NCBI GenBank assembly: GCA_038501785.1
Contig: JBAMJR010000329.1
Coordinates: 2,257,501 to 2,321,500, forward strand
Direction of reading: 5' to 3'
DNA: 64,000 nt
From: Myoxocephalus aenaeus
Taxonomy: Eukaryota; Chordata; Actinopteri; Perciformes; Cottidae
Shown piece by piece: positions 1 through 13,100 of this stretch. The stretch's first letter is position 1. Each line of letters begins with the position of its first letter. The translations under genes and the position numbers were made by a program. The notes under the pieces are model-generated. The model searched no databases, was not told the DNA's origin, and was given only the letters and a program-made list of their open reading frames with translations.

Positions 1-113
1 ACGTACCACACCATCCTGAAAGAATCCCCAGATTACATAGAAGCTTTAAAAATGGCTCGAATCCTGGCTGATAATATCACTCAGTCCATAGACCACAAAG
101 TGTTTGCCTATAG
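1..113 (+). CDS. npc1: npc1 coding exon (5'-truncated by the window edge)
   Basis: The frame starts at base 1 (TYHTILKESPDYIEALKMAR...). The exon ends at 113 before the donor gtaagt, leaving two bases (ag) that combine with the c at 640 to make Ser. The true 5' end lies outside the window. Confidence 0.93.
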
Positions 114-2243
114 GTAAGTCCTGTTTTACTACATGTAGGGCTCTCTTTGCTTGTTTCATAATATACGTTACATTATAGTTATTGTGACTGTAATTAGGTG
201 TTTTCAGTTTCCCCCACTGCTACTGAGGTTTTCCTGTATCAGTGTTCTACGGTGAAATACTTGTAGTTCAGGTTTTGCTTGTTTTCAAGTCAACGTTCAA
301 GGGCATTGTAGGAGGGGTTGTTAAGTAGGTCACAGATAAGCACACAGCAAAGAAAACATTATGAAAGGCAATATAGCTGATGTTTGACCTTGAGTCCCCG
401 AATGAATCCTTCTATCTTGCCACCACTAATGTAGATTACAACTTCAGATACTGAGGTCAAGTGTTGTGACTATTTAATGTTAGAATAAGTTGACTTACAA
501 GTCTCTTGCAGTGCATGACAGGATACTTCAGTAGATTGATTGATTGATTGATTGATTGAAAACTACTAATAAAAATACATCCTGTTTTGTCCATCATTAT
601 CACTAAATTATTATTTTTATTTTTCTTCTTTTCTGACAGCATCTTCTACGTGTTCTACGAGCAGTACCTCACCATTGCGCATGACACGGCTCTGAACCTG
701 GGCGCGTCACTGGCGGCCATATTTGTAGTGTCGACAGTGTTGTTGGGCTTCGAGCTGTGGTCCGCCGTGCTGGTCAGCCTCACCATCGCCATGATCCTGG
801 TCAACATGTTTGGCGTCATGTGGCTGTGGAACATCAGCCTCAATGCGATATCCCTCGTGAACCTGGTCATGGTGAGAAGCAACATGAAACGCCTGAACAT
901 TATCCCGAGCACGATAACAAAACGTTTTGAAGCAAAGCAAGAATGACTGTAGAGAACTCCATATTTGAAGTTATGGCCAATGAGCTTGTTACGGCATTTG
1001 TTTTTGTAGTTCTAGACATTATTTCTATCGGGTTTTGACACAATCTTACCTGCTCTAAGATGAATGTCACCATTATTGGCCAAATTGTCCGTTGTAATTA
1101 TAATTGCTCATTTAGATTGTTCAGAGCTACTTTGTGGTTCAACTTTGACTCTCTTTACTTACTTCAGTTCAGTGCAATGGGCAATTTAATTTAAACAACA
1201 ATTATTTCACTTCTAAATTATAACTCTGTTCAGCAGGATTAAACATTTTGATTTGTAATAACTTAAAGGTATATGAAGGAATATGGATGGTTTGCATCAC
1301 AGATTGTACTTTTTAAACTCGGGACTTGTTGTTTGACTCTGCGTGTTGCATCATGACCCGAGATGTCACCACTTATGTTGGTGAACAAACCATTTTGTCT
1401 CTCTCTGTTAACAACTTTCCCTTCATCTCTCCTAATGAAATATACATTTAAAGGCAGTAAAGCATTTGAACAGTTTGGCCTTTATCGCTGAGTTGTGTCC
1501 CATCCTCTGTTGCAGTGCTGCGGCATCTCGGTGGAGTTCTGCAGTCACATTGTGCGAGCTTTTTCCATCAGTGTGAAGAAGAACCGAGTGGATCGGGCCG
1601 AGGAGGCCCTGGCTCACATGGGCAGCTCTGTAAGTCTCTCTATATTTATTACCAATTTCACTATAGGACACTTTTTCAACATAAATCAGGAGCTTTTAGT
1701 TTAAAAAATTTTTTTTGTAGACTGGTAATGTGGATATCAGTGTGAACAAGCTTTGTGAGGGGAAAACCTCATTTACATTCAGTCACTGAAAATGTTTTGA
1801 CATAAAATCAGTTCTAAAATAATTTGGTTCTCTGTCCGTTAATACTAATTTATGACATCATATGACACCGGTTAAATTCCGCAGGTATTCAGTGGGATCA
1901 CGTTAACAAAGTTTGGAGGAATCCTCATCCTGGCTCTTTCCAAGTCGCAGATCTTCCAGGTCTTCTACTTTAGGATGTACTTGGCCATCGTGCTGCTGGG
2001 GGCCACGCACGGCCTCATCTTCCTCCCTGTGTTGCTCAGTTATATCGGTCAGTAACGTCACACTTTTTAAAGGACTGGACACGGAGTTTACAAGATTCTA
2101 CGACAGATTACATTTTTTTTTAGATTAAAATCTAACATGTTTTGACTTTTTCCCCCCCAGGTCCCTCAGTGAACAAAGCAAAAGTGTTTGCCGCTAACAA
2201 GCGCAACGCCGGTACAGAAAGGGAGCGCCTCCTCAACTACTAG
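1..2243 (+). CDS. npc1: npc1, 3' part (last five coding exons, 234 residues)
   Basis: NPC1 is the multi-pass lysosomal membrane protein that takes cholesterol from NPC2 and moves it out of the late endosome/lysosome. Only the C-terminal 234 residues are present; the gene continues before base 1. Coding exons are 1-113, 640-871, 1516-1629, 1885-2047 and 2161-2243, all with GT-AG borders, and the phases join without a break (705 nt including TAG). The translation follows human NPC1 closely: FYVFYEQYLTI, ELWSAV, NMFGVMWLW, CGISVEFCSH, RAEEALAHMGSSVFSG, TKFGG, FYFRMYLA and LGATHGLIFLPVLLSYIG. These are the last lumenal stretch and the final transmembrane helices of the second RND-permease half. 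The tail ends RERLLNY, so the di-leucine lysosomal targeting signal is kept, with Tyr where human has Phe. Nothing suggests a pseudogene. Identification is by recalled family alignment. Confidence 0.97.
534..559. repeat. (GATT)n microsatellite in an npc1 intron
   Basis: About six tandem GATT units lie in the intron between the first two npc1 exons of the window, roughly 80 bases before the acceptor. Confidence 0.85.
640..871 (+). CDS. npc1: npc1 coding exon
   Basis: The acceptor is ttctgacag before 640 and the donor is gtgaga after 871. It encodes IFYVFYEQYLTI through SLVNLVM, with two hydrophobic membrane segments, and ends in phase 0. Reading on past the donor meets a stop only after about 25 more codons, so the splice call rests on the next exon resuming with CCGISVEFCSH, as in the family. 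Confidence 0.95.
1516..1629 (+). CDS. npc1: npc1 coding exon
   Basis: This is exactly 38 codons, CCGISVEFCSHIVRAF to EEALAHMGSS, with acceptor ctgttgcag and donor gtaagt. GISVEFCSH and RAEEALAHMGSS are near-invariant in vertebrate NPC1. Confidence 0.95.
1885..2047 (+). CDS. npc1: npc1 coding exon
   Basis: It encodes VFSGITLTKFGG through LPVLLSYI plus the first base of a Gly codon. The acceptor is attccgcag and the donor is gtcagt. It contains the last two transmembrane helices. Confidence 0.95.
2161..2243 (+). CDS. npc1: npc1 terminal coding exon and stop
   Basis: A long C-run polypyrimidine acceptor (tcccccccag) precedes GPSVNKAKVF...GTERERLLNY and TAG at 2241-2243. It encodes the cytosolic tail with the di-leucine sorting signal. 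Confidence 0.95.
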
Positions 2244-3280
2244 CAGGCTGTCTGTCTGGGACAATGAACAATGAGCTATTTGTCTGAAAGAGACTGTGTG
2301 GGTGTGAGCGCAAGCCATTTCTGTGATTACTGACACACTCATCATCATCGTTGCCACTACTATGCACGGATTTAACTCAGGAATATACTTGGGATTGGGA
2401 GTGCCAGGAATAGTCCAACTGTAAAAGTTATCGATTTTTTTCTCAGAAGACTTTGGACCCCCAAGCGTTCCTTCTCCTGACACTACAGTGAAACGGCCTG
2501 ACTTCAGCATTTTTAGCGTTAGCAAACATTTCTCTTTGATTGTGGAAGTAGGAGGAATACCAACCCCAGCATCAGTGTACAGACCAACTATGTCAGTTCC
2601 ATATGCTATGAGCTGTTTTGATTGGGGAAAACTCAAAAGGGTAAACCGCTTAGTTTTTTCCAATTTTTTTTTTTTATACATATATATATCTCAGAAGAAA
2701 AACTGTGGAACAGAAAATTATTTACTTACGTGGAACTTTTGTAGAACTATTTGATATTATGAATCATGTATTGACTGGAACATGGCACACAGTGGAGCTA
2801 ACGGATAACAATAATACCATAGACCCTCATAATACCTGGCATCGACATCATATGTATTGTATTATGAAGCAGGACAGCTAGTTGTAGCATAATACCTCTC
2901 AATAATGTGCTTTGGACAGCGACGTTTACGCTCCAGCGCACTGGATTTTAAATGGAGTTTCGGCTTAATGGGGTTTTGGGCGCGTTCACATGCACGTTGT
3001 TCTATCCAAGTTCGAGCTCCTTTTTACCTTTTTGGGAGTGTTTATAACAAAAGGTTTGCATTTCTACATGGATGTGGACGTAAACACCCTCAAAACTGAG
3101 ACCTCAAAGTCATGTTTAATTTAAAATACAGAGTGCTGGAATACAGAGGCAAGACGAAACAGTCCGAGTACTTGTGCACACGGCACCCTTAGGGTGTTGC
3201 GTGTCGCTCTCCAAACTGCAGCCTGCCATGTCTTTTTATTTCCACATTGGAAGCTATAATAAATTATCCGGTGCAACATT
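2244..3280 (+). other. npc1: npc1 3' untranslated region (end estimated)
   Basis: AT-rich sequence with no continuing frame follows the stop. The first canonical AATAAA on this strand is at 3258-3263, so the 3' UTR is drawn to about 3280. The true end could be further downstream; no transcript data are available. Open frames antisense to this region are not conserved-looking. Confidence 0.45.
3258..3263 (+). terminator. candidate polyadenylation signal of npc1
   Basis: AATAAA about 1.0 kb after the npc1 stop, the first canonical hexamer on the + strand. The following 30 bases are AT-rich. Use of this site is inferred. Confidence 0.4.
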
Positions 3281-4750
3281 TCATTTTAGAGCTAGCTAAT
3301 GTATCTTAAGCGTCCTTTTTTGAAGTGTATCGCTAGATTGTTAGTCCCTTCTTGGGTGATTTTTACAAAACCCTGTGTGACATCAGTCAAGATGCATGTG
3401 GATGCCAGGTAGTGCTATGAGGCGAAAAATGACTTCACATGTAGGTTTATATGAAACGTTTTGCAGGTACTGAACAGAACATTTGTTGCATTAAGAGATG
3501 AAGAGAAGGAGCTTTACATTTAACTGTAAATATCTTACACAGGACTAATTTAGACGTTTTCCTTTGTCATCTAGAGTGTGTTGATATAGAAAACTAGTTA
3601 ATGATACAGTCCTGAATTTTTCACTTCAACATTTTAAGTTTTTTTTTTTTTTCTTCATTTTAACTATTAACATGTTGTTACCATGCATAGCTTTCTTAAA
3701 AAAAACAACAACACCTTTCATGTTACCTTGCAAGTAAAGCCATAACCGTGGCCATTTGCGTCACGCGTTCGGGGTTGTAAGCTGGTCGAGAGGATCGCCA
3801 GTTTACTTATAATACGGTTGTGACATCAGTGGAAGAGGATGTTCAACATTTTACCCAAGCGGTTTAAAATCTGCTGGGATCTTAAAGGAACAGTACACTT
3901 CCTTGTTTTAAATCAGGTTTATTTTTTTTTGGGGGGGGGGGTGTAAGAAATATTGTTGTCGATGCTCAATTTAAACTTGGATGTGAAAGAAGTCTCTGAG
4001 CAAACGACTGAATAATTTGTATCATGATTAACAAATAATTGTGCTTGTTAACTGTGCTGTACAGTGATGTGGACAAATCGCCTCTGACATTGAAGAATAT
4101 TATTGTGGAAGAAGAGACTAAACCAAGCATTTGAATACTTTAGTTTTTAAAAATTTTAACAAGTATTAAATAACACTGAAAAGTATGTGTTGACGCCTGC
4201 TTCTCCTTGTTCTTTTCCAGGGCTTTTTTTTTTTTTTTTTTTTTGTACGTTTTTTTTGTGGAATTACACTATATGTATTATACTAATACCCTAGTTAGAA
4301 TGAGGTAATCATAGAAAAACACTGCAAACATTCCTATGTAGTCTCCTTGAAACAAAATGTACAGTTTTTTTATTATTATTTATCTTTCTTTTAAGGTTAG
4401 TATAACTGCAGTGGATGCTTCTGTAGCATATAACAGACACAGTTACGTTGTTTTCCGACTCACCACTGAGTGGCGCCTGAACCTGTTCATGAATCATGAA
4501 GCTCTGTCTCCATCATGCTGTCAGTCATGTAGTGGGAGTGACCTTATTGTTATGTTAAGAGCAGTCTGTTACATTTCTGCACGTTGCAAATATTTCAAAT
4601 GCTACAGAGCGTATGAACGAAGGCATCGTCGTCGAGCTGGTTGTTCAGGCTGTAAATCGTAAAACGTTTACACCAAAACGTCACAGCACTTCAGTCACTC
4701 TCATCCCATTTTGAAAGTGGCCACAGCGATGCACTTCCTCCCAGCGTGTC

Positions 4751-4775
4751 TTGTTGTTGTTGTTGTTGTTGTTGT
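4751..4775. repeat. (TTG)n microsatellite
   Basis: Eight perfect TTG units plus one base, in intergenic DNA downstream of npc1. Confidence 0.9.
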
Positions 4776-7700
4776 GGCTGTCGCTCCAGCTACTGTTGTC
4801 ACACAAACCTCCAGCTCATGACTTATTTATCCGCTGCCCCGTGAGAGCGGGGACTGTTCTTTTGAATCTCGCTGAGAGGTTGAAATATTAATTTCCTCTG
4901 CAGGTCTGCTGTGGGAGAGTATACCCGTTATGTAAGATGTGCACGGCTCGCCTCTCGCCAGACTCTGACCCATCCCCATCGTTCATTATGTCACAAAAGC
5001 ACCTGGGCTGCACTGCAAGGTGTCCTAGTGCTATTTTAGATGGCAGGTAGACGCATTTTGCTTGGCAGTTCCTCAAACATAACATGATGCATGAACGCGT
5101 ACAAAAATAATAGTGTTTCAAAGTATTTTAGAAAGTAGAAAAAAAGCGAAATGAAAGTATCAACATCCTGGATTGAAACCAAGCACAATATTATTAAAAC
5201 TGGAAGCCTAAACAAATCTAGTATATTATTATTACTGGGTTTTTGATTAGTTTTGTTGCTATATAGATAATCGTTAATGCTCAGTTTACTGATGTATGTT
5301 TCACTTTTGGGATAAAAAAAAGAAAAGAATAAATGACTAGTAACATACTACAAACAATCAGGATGATTGATGATGAAATAACTCCCACTGCGTCATAGTG
5401 GCCCTGGATTATCAATTCCTGGAATCTTTTTATTTATTTTTATTTTTAGATAATCTGATTTTAAAAATCTAATTTTGCAACGAATACAGTTCAGGAGTTC
5501 TAGTTACAACAATCAATTTGTTGAATTTAATAGGTTTATAAAGTTTTCATGACTATATTACTATATTATGACATTTTTCACATTCTTATACTTTAATATG
5601 ACAACATTACAACAACCAACAACATTAGCAAGACCACAAGACTCTTCTCCCTCTGCAGGATGAGGTTTAACACGGACTCCAAGACTCTGCAACTTCTAAA
5701 GGTGTATTACAAATACAATCTGCTAAACTTTGTCATAAATTCCTACTTTTACTTGTATGTTTTCTGTTGATATATATTAATGAGCTTTGTTGTAGGGGCG
5801 AGAGATCTAAACTATGACTTTTTTTTTCAAGATCCTATACTTTTTATATACTATACAATTAGTTTTTTTCATTATACTGTGCCTTTTTTTTCAATATACT
5901 ATAAATATATATTTTTTACATGACTTTTTTTAAGACCTTTTTTATTACTTTTATTGAAATAATATACTGACTTTTAGATTTTTACGACACTACACAGAAC
6001 TAAACTTTTTAATGACTTTTTTTGACATACTGTATCTTGACTTTTTTCGACATGGACTGTCCTCTTTTCAAATGAAGGGGGGGGGGATCCAAACGTTGAT
6101 CGGCGTGTTTTTTAAAGATCCATCAATAAATAAGTGTGAGAAGCGTTTAATGTTCTGCTTTGCGTCACTGGTTTTCTGTTACAGCGAGTTCAGTTGACTC
6201 TGAAATAGACTCTTGGGGTGGAACAAAAGAGATTAGGTAGCCTCGTCAAACACTGAGAGGATCGGATGTTCAGGTCTACCTGCAGTGCTTTACCCTTTAG
6301 TCCTGACCATGGTCCACATTGCCCTGAGTGATTTAAAAAAAAGAAAAAGAAAAAACTATTTTAGGCCCTTTCCTTGAAAATTGCATACCCAAACTAATAA
6401 AGGGTGTATCTCTGCAACCACTAGGGCTATTTGAATCATTTTTGTTATAATAAAAGCTACACATGTGAGATTTTGTTCAAACATGTGAGATTTTGACGCA
6501 CAGGAAAAAAAAGAAAAGGTTTCAGGTATGCCTAGGAAAAAAAAGCACTTTCAGGATGATTATTTCTTTGAAGTGATGCAGCTGTAAGGTCCAACTCTAA
6601 CCCACATCATAGCACAACATGTGAACATCCTTTCTGCAAAGGTTGACTGATAAAGTGAAGCAGAACAAAGTTACAGAGGGTTTAGTACAGAGAAAATTCA
6701 TGTGAGGACTCCAACATTTGCATTGGGGCACAGATAGCCTGTGGACCTTAGGAACATGCCTGGACTGTATGTAAATGTGTTTGTAATCAATGTATGATTT
6801 GTGTAGTCAAACTTGTAATATTGCTGCAGAAGACAATCCGTAACTAAGGGTATCAAACCGGTTCCCATCCATTTTTTTAATTTGTCCCAATTAACTTCCT
6901 TGTTTACAAACTACTGTAAATGGCGGAAAAGCCCTGAGTCACAGTATGATGACAGGAAGGAAGGCAAAATGCCGTTTCAGCCAAATGTTATTTTAAAGGG
7001 AAGGGCAATGGACCGCAGCTTGCCCCAAACGATGGTACACATATTTTCACAATGAGGGTCACTTGCGTGTGAGCAGGGCTCAGGAAGGGCTGTCAATAGA
7101 GCCCTTTATGAAGTGGTGCAGGGGGAATTAGGCCGTCAATGGAGGGGACTAAGCCACGTATGCCATGTGTCCACGCTCGACCCTGTTCTGTTTGTTTTGA
7201 TGGCAGCACGAGACCGGTGTGACTGCGGGCCTTGTTTATGTTAGTGTGTCACGAGAGTTCCCCCTCCATGAGAAACTGACCTCTCAGATTGCATCAGAGC
7301 CACAGGTGGCCTCTATTTCTAGTCAAAACGTCTGGGGTCACACCTGATTTACTGTATTGAAACGAAACAATGAGTCCTGACAGTTTAAAATCAGAGTTGT
7401 GCAACACAGATTTGCAAGACAGATATTTCATAACCGTGGCTCAGAAAAGCCAGGCTTATTGTGCAAAGTGTGTCTTCATAGTCAGCCACTTTGAGAGCTA
7501 CTGTTTCAGTCCGCCACAGTGTCTGTTTCTCTACTCTTATTTAAGTGTTATTTTAAAAGAGAAACAAGTTGAAACATACAGGGTTACAGCTAATTAGATT
7601 TATTATAATTGCAGTGCATTTAAAAAGCATGTGGAATATTGTGCAAAACGGCATGACCTCATATCAAATACTTGTCAAAATATGATAAATGTAACATGTC

Positions 7701-8212
7701 TGCAAGCAAAGTGAAATTGACTCATGTTCACAATGCAGCAGTTAGAGATATCTTTGGGGAGGGAGTTTGGAGAAAATTCAACCTGTTTAACGGTAGAAAC
7801 AAAGTGTTGATCCGATGGGGATTCTGGGTAATCCCTCGGGGATCAGACCCCTGACCCTAGAGCTTGTTCTGGCTGAATGCTAGATGCTAACAGCTCTGCT
7901 AACTGAAAGTCCATCGCTGCTCTCCTCCCGGCGAAGAAGACTCCTGGTGACAGGGGAGGACGAAAAGAAAATAGCAACAGCTTTCTCAAGTCTGCCACTC
8001 AGTTTAGATTTAATCCATTAAACAATCAAAACGTGCATGGATCATACAGCCCCTGGTTAGTGAGCGAGTAGACCCAAAGATGGCTAGTGGTAACTATAGG
8101 CCGCTATCACACGTGGAGATTATAAAGTATTAGTGTGTTCTTTTGGAATCTTGACTAATTCTGCTGTTTTTTAAATAACTGATGCTAAATTTAGGTTGTA
8201 TGGACTCAGTAG

Positions 8213-8253
8213 TAAAGGTGTAATGTGGTAAAGTACTACACATTGCACCTTTA
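8213..8253. repeat. Short inverted repeat (hairpin)
   Basis: The arms taaaggtgtaatgtg (8213-8227) and cacattgcaccttta (8239-8253) are reverse complements with one G-T type mismatch, separated by 11 bases. The motif resembles the ends of dispersed fish repeats, so this may be a relic of one. It lies just beyond the presumed 3' end of cables1. Confidence 0.6.
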
Positions 8254-8414
8254 AAAAAAAATAAAAAATCAAGATGTATTTTTACCAAACTGTAATGTTC
8301 AAGAGAAGCTTAAAACTTAAGGTGAATTTTAGAGGCCGAGTGCAATCCGGGAATTGACGCAGAGTAGTTTCCGTTCACTCAATACACACAAAAAACAGGT
8401 CAGAGTCTTGTTTT

Positions 8415-9996
8415 GATTGAACAAGCAAAGCAATTTATTTACAAATGTACACACAGGTAATAAGTGCACCCATGAGTCTTTAGTGTGCATCTTATAGCGA
8501 AATCTTTGGGCTTGCAAACAGAAATAAGAGCAGTCATTTTTTCACCTTTTTAAAATCAGCACAATTCGGTTTCACGTTGTGATCATTTCGACTAGAATAT
8601 CATCAATACTTGGAACAGCATTAAATACCTTTTACCTCCCTCAATACTCTGTGGTATTTTGTGAGACAATTTCACAATAAAAACAAAAAAGAAAATCAAG
8701 TTGCGATACATGCCAAATGAATGGAATGGTATTTATTTATTTTTCACATTGGTTGTCAATTTTCCGTTTTTCAAACAACTTTTGTTTTCATCAACAAATG
8801 CCGATTAAAGTTAAATGCAAATGTTTGATCCGTCGTTGATCCTTGTTGGGATCTCGTTTAGATTTTTACTTCTCCTTAGAGGTCAGAGGTCAGGTCAGAT
8901 AAAGGGTCCCTGCAGCCTGCAGTGACAGGGTCTTAATCCGCATCATTCAGTTGAAGGACATTTTCCCTCAATACTGGAGCACCCTGCTGCTAATCCTGAT
9001 CACGGTTTAATGGCATTTATGCACTCATAAAACACCTCTAAACTGGCTTCCTGACCTCGTTACAGCACCGTAAATGTGCTCGCAATACACTCTAACATAG
9101 AGCACAGGAAATTTGACATTGATAAAAGTGGGTCTGGTCTCTGTAAATCCATAGCAAGCATTTGACTGGTAGAAAATGAATGGAATACTTCAGTGAAAAT
9201 AGGAAGTCCCATTTTGTCTGCAAGCACCTGAACGCAAACAATCAATACTTTTCATGCGGATAGTTGTGGCTAGAAACTGTGAATATAATATACCATAAGA
9301 GAGAAAATTCAAACGGTAATGATTGTGGTGCTTATGAACACAGCTTATTTTTCAGGGTTAGCTTATTAAAACTCTGAAAAAAAAAATGTCCCCCAATGTC
9401 TCACAATAATCAAAAAGTGCACTTTTAAGATGATTTGCGAAAAGATGCGTCACTCTGAGGAAGTCCAGCCAAAACAAGCCCCTTAAAAAAGGCTTTTGTT
9501 TAAATTGTATGCAGATTAGGAGGCAACCAATTTTTTTTTTATAAAAGATAGATTAATGAAAAGAGATGATAAAAATGTTACAATCGTTGGTTGCTTTAAC
9601 TGAGATAAAAAGTTCACCATCAGATTCAAACAAAAAAAAGCTCTCTTAATCAACAAGAGCGCTCTAAAATGTACAAAGTGAAGATGATGACGTAAAAACA
9701 TGCAAACTAGAAAAACCGCCTGTTTGCAGACGATGCAACCCTTTTTTTCTTTCTTTTTTTCAGAAGTCTGTGTAGTGATGATGACTGTAGAAGTCAAACA
9801 AGAGGAGGAACGTTTTAGAGTTGCGTGTCCCTTTGGCTGATTCCAGGTCTCTGAGAGGAAGGAGTGCCGCCGGCTGCAGTCGAGACACCCGGCGGTACCT
9901 CAGGGCCGTCAGGCGGGGGGACGAGGAGAGAGGTGGAAGGATGCAAAGGATCAGGAGGAGGACCTGGTGGCCATCACTCCTGATGGGTCACTAATG
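8415..9996 (-). other. cables1: cables1 3' untranslated region (end estimated)
   Basis: This is the transcribed side after the cables1 stop at 9997-9999. The region is AT-rich with no conserved frame. The distal limit is set by a - strand AATAAA (plus tttatt) at 8434-8439; another tttatt near 8729 could give a shorter form. The extent is inferred. Confidence 0.45.
8434..8439 (-). terminator. candidate polyadenylation signal of cables1
   Basis: The - strand reads AATAAA, about 1.56 kb after the stop codon. A second candidate of the same form lies near 8729. Confidence 0.4.
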
Positions 9997-10137
9997 CTAG
10001 GAGGTCTGCAGGAGGCGTCTGTAGTGGGGCATGATCTCGTGTTCGGGCAGATGCAGGTTGAACTCCAACGCCACCAGGACCGGGAACTCAAAGGCTATCA
10101 GCTCTCTGCGGTTCACTCTGAACCTCTCTTCCAGTTT
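9997..10137 (-). CDS. cables1: cables1 exon 10 (terminal coding exon)
   Basis: Encodes KLEERFRVNRRELIAFEFPV, then LVALEFNLHLPEHEIMPHYR and RLLQTS, with TAG at 9999-9997. The acceptor is tttcatgcag. It ends at the same place as human CABLES1. Confidence 0.96.
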   Translation of the reverse strand, partial: KLEERFRVNRRELIAFEFPVLVALEFNLHLPEHEIMPHYRRLLQTS

Positions 10138-13100
10138 CTGCATGAAAAAGAAAAGAAGAAAAAAAAGAGTTAATATTAAATAGATATATACGATCCTGCA
10201 TGGCTTATTGCTTCTCATTATACCTGCTATTTTTAAAACCAGCATTTCGTGAGGATTGGCACAGAAGATTTGGACAAGAGGAGATTCCTGATTGGATGTT
10301 TGACAGACCTACTGTTGATGCAATCACTATTCTCTACAAGCCAACTAGGAAATGGTAGCAGAGGTGAAATGTTAGGATTTAACAGATAATAATACCGTTT
10401 GCAGAAATCAGAGTTTAAGGGGGGAAAGTTTGCAACTCTTTCCACTCCACTGATTTTACACATTAAAGTCGGTTTACTACAGTATTAATGAGAAGTAGTA
10501 TCCATGCTCTGGAAGGAGTTTTCTGAAGTGTCATCAGTTAGCAATAAGGTTTGGCTTGAGACCTCAAACTGTGGGTTTTGTTTGTTGTGGAAAACGTACG
10601 TCTATCAGGAGCTTGGCCTCGTGCTTCTTGAGATCGCCGCCAATCTTGGCCGCCAGAAGGACACAAGCTCCGGCGCAGAGTTTGCGATTCTGCTTGTTTA
10701 GTTTGCCTTGAAGCACGAGTTTCTCAAAGTAGACGAAAGCCATGGCCACCGTGGGCTCCTCGTAGCCACATTCATCCTGGGCCAACTTTTTTATCTCCCT
10801 TTTCAAGCTGCAGGGAGGCGAAGAGAAAAAGGGATGAAGAAAAAAGTTAGTGGTGAAGAAAAGAGGTCACGGTAAAGTTAAATCATCTTGGTCTTCAAAC
10901 ATGCTTCTTATGACACATTTCACATCTGTTTTACCTCCTAATCTTGCTTAGCGTCAGCCTTATGTGGGGGAATTTCTCCTTGAAGGTTTCGTTCATGCCC
11001 TTCTTGAGGTCAGAGGGTTTGACGTATTCAATGACCGTGGTCTGAAAAAGGAAAACCAGAGGTGGTGTCAGAATGACCAGACTTTCAGCACCGGGCAGCG
11101 TGACTGGATCCTCACACACCAGTGTTGGATTCCACGGTCTCACAACATGGCTTTACCGAGGGCCGTGTGTCGTGTCACTGGAAGGATAAGTCTGGTTATG
11201 TTATATATATCTTTCTTATTGTCAACAAATGCCATGTAAAAAAGTTGTGCAAACACTTAACATATCCACTGTTGCACTGGGGGACTTGTTCCTTCACTAC
11301 AATGATCATATCACTGGATATTTTGAGTCATACACTTGTTTTGTGCTTGTGAGTATTTACAGAAAATTAACAATTTCATTATTTAATCCTGTTTGAGTAA
11401 TGCCAGCTAAAAACTACAGTGCCCTGCTGTTTGGCATTTTTGGGCTTGGGCCTGCAGACAGCACAGGGATGATAAAACACACATTTGGTTATGTTTTTTT
11501 TTCATAGGATTTGTTCAGGATAAGAAAAACAAATCTGGAGAACACAAAACCTTTTGGCATTGAGCAAGCTTTCCGTGCCTTTGTCAGGCGTCCATTAGAT
11601 GACTCCGTTTGTTATAACATGCTTTGAGTAGCAGGTGGGTGAGTCACATTAAGACCGCATAATAACCCCACAGAACAAAGTACATTTCTAAATCCACAAC
11701 TTAAATGTAAGACCTTGTAGAGGCAAAAGGAATAGTTTTCTTCGTAACAAGAACATTCACCAGCGTTAAAGATGGAGGAACATAGCAACACTGTTAGTCA
11801 GACAGGGCAAGAAACACAAGCAGTATTACTGTAACGGTGAAAATCAAATAAATACCCCAAATGTCCTTTGTGAATACTTTTTGGTTCGACTTTGACCTCC
11901 CGTACTTATAGTACACAGGATTATTACAAACCAGTCAGCTTCATCCACTTACGGTTTGACCTCCAACACTTAAGCCAAATGATCTAAACCACTTTTTTTA
12001 GGCTTGTTGGCAACTCAATTCATTGTTTCATAATATATTATATCATAGAGAAAATAATCTGCAGATTGATCGACAATAAAATATATCGATAGTTGCTCCT
12101 CTGCTATAGTGAGAAGTGTTTTTCTAGCATACAGAAATGATGCCGAACATACAAAAACTAACACCGACGTTGGAGTTTTCCCATCGCAAAGTGTTAAGAA
12201 CACACAATGCAACGGTGCGTAAAAATATATAAGGATGACTCTCAAAATGCATCTCTTTGAGTATGAATAATGGCGTCCGTCCACACTGAACACCACGCTC
12301 CCGATCGTGAAGCACGAAGGAGAACGAATGCTTGTTGACTGTCTTCGCCCGAGAAAACAACATGAAAGCAAAAACGGCACAGACGAGAAAATGTGTGACC
12401 GTGTCTCACACCAACTTGTGTCACCACATAAAAACACTTCATAATTGCATGTTTTTAACCGCGAGGGCACAAATCAAAACAAGCCACGAAAAACAACCGC
12501 ATTCAAAGTGACTGAAAATAATATTCGCAGTGTTCTCGGTCACACGTTTCCTCAATTGCTTGCAGAGTACACAGACTACCATTATCCCCAGCTTGAGTCA
12601 TGTCTTCTAGCCCGCGTTCAGTCTGTGAAATGATGAGAATTTACCGGTTCCATTCCTGTAGTAAACACAATAGCCATTGTTGTGAGACGCTGGGGTTTCG
12701 GAATTGGAGGAAGAGGAAAAAAAACAAACAAACACATAACCTGGCCTTGACCTAACATTTCAGCGATGTCATTCCTTGTTGTGTATTCTGTCCCCAGGAC
12801 AGAATGAGGTGGGAGTCTAGTTTATTTTTCTCGAAAATCAATGAAGCATTTGTTCTTTTCTGGTAAAATAAGAGAGGGGTCACTGCTGCGATGAAAGCAC
12901 TATGCTAACTGTTGCAACTTCATAGCTGAAGCCCACTAGACTGGGGTACATTCTGTGTATCCATTCAGATGCCAGAAGGTGGGAGAGAGTGACCTTGCTG
13001 ATTAAAACCTCCCGAAACATCCTCTTGGCAAATAATATCTTTAAAGAAAGAAACTGTCAATCCGGTGCGTTATTGTTTTTGATTGTGGTGAGAAAACTCA

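Larger units (their letters stand above)
3281..8414. other. convergent intergenic region npc1/cables1
   Basis: No exon series with matching splice phases was found. The sequence is AT-rich with poly-T runs near 3640, 4226 and 5820, a GTT run at 4751-4775 and a short hairpin at 8213-8253. Genes found here in human (RMC1, RIOK3, TMEM241) were not recognised. An exon-like segment near 5659-5701 (tctgcag ... aaag/gtgt) has no conserved reading and is not called. Confidence 0.6.

Noticed and set aside
2166..2681. A 171-codon open frame antisense to the npc1 stop and 3' UTR
   Set aside because: No conserved features and no splice or promoter support; the npc1 exon on the other strand explains the conserved part.
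5659..5701. An exon-like segment after tctgcag with a 36-codon frame
   Set aside because: The frame is AT-driven, the donor is weak and no partner exon was found; it resembles generic intergenic sequence.
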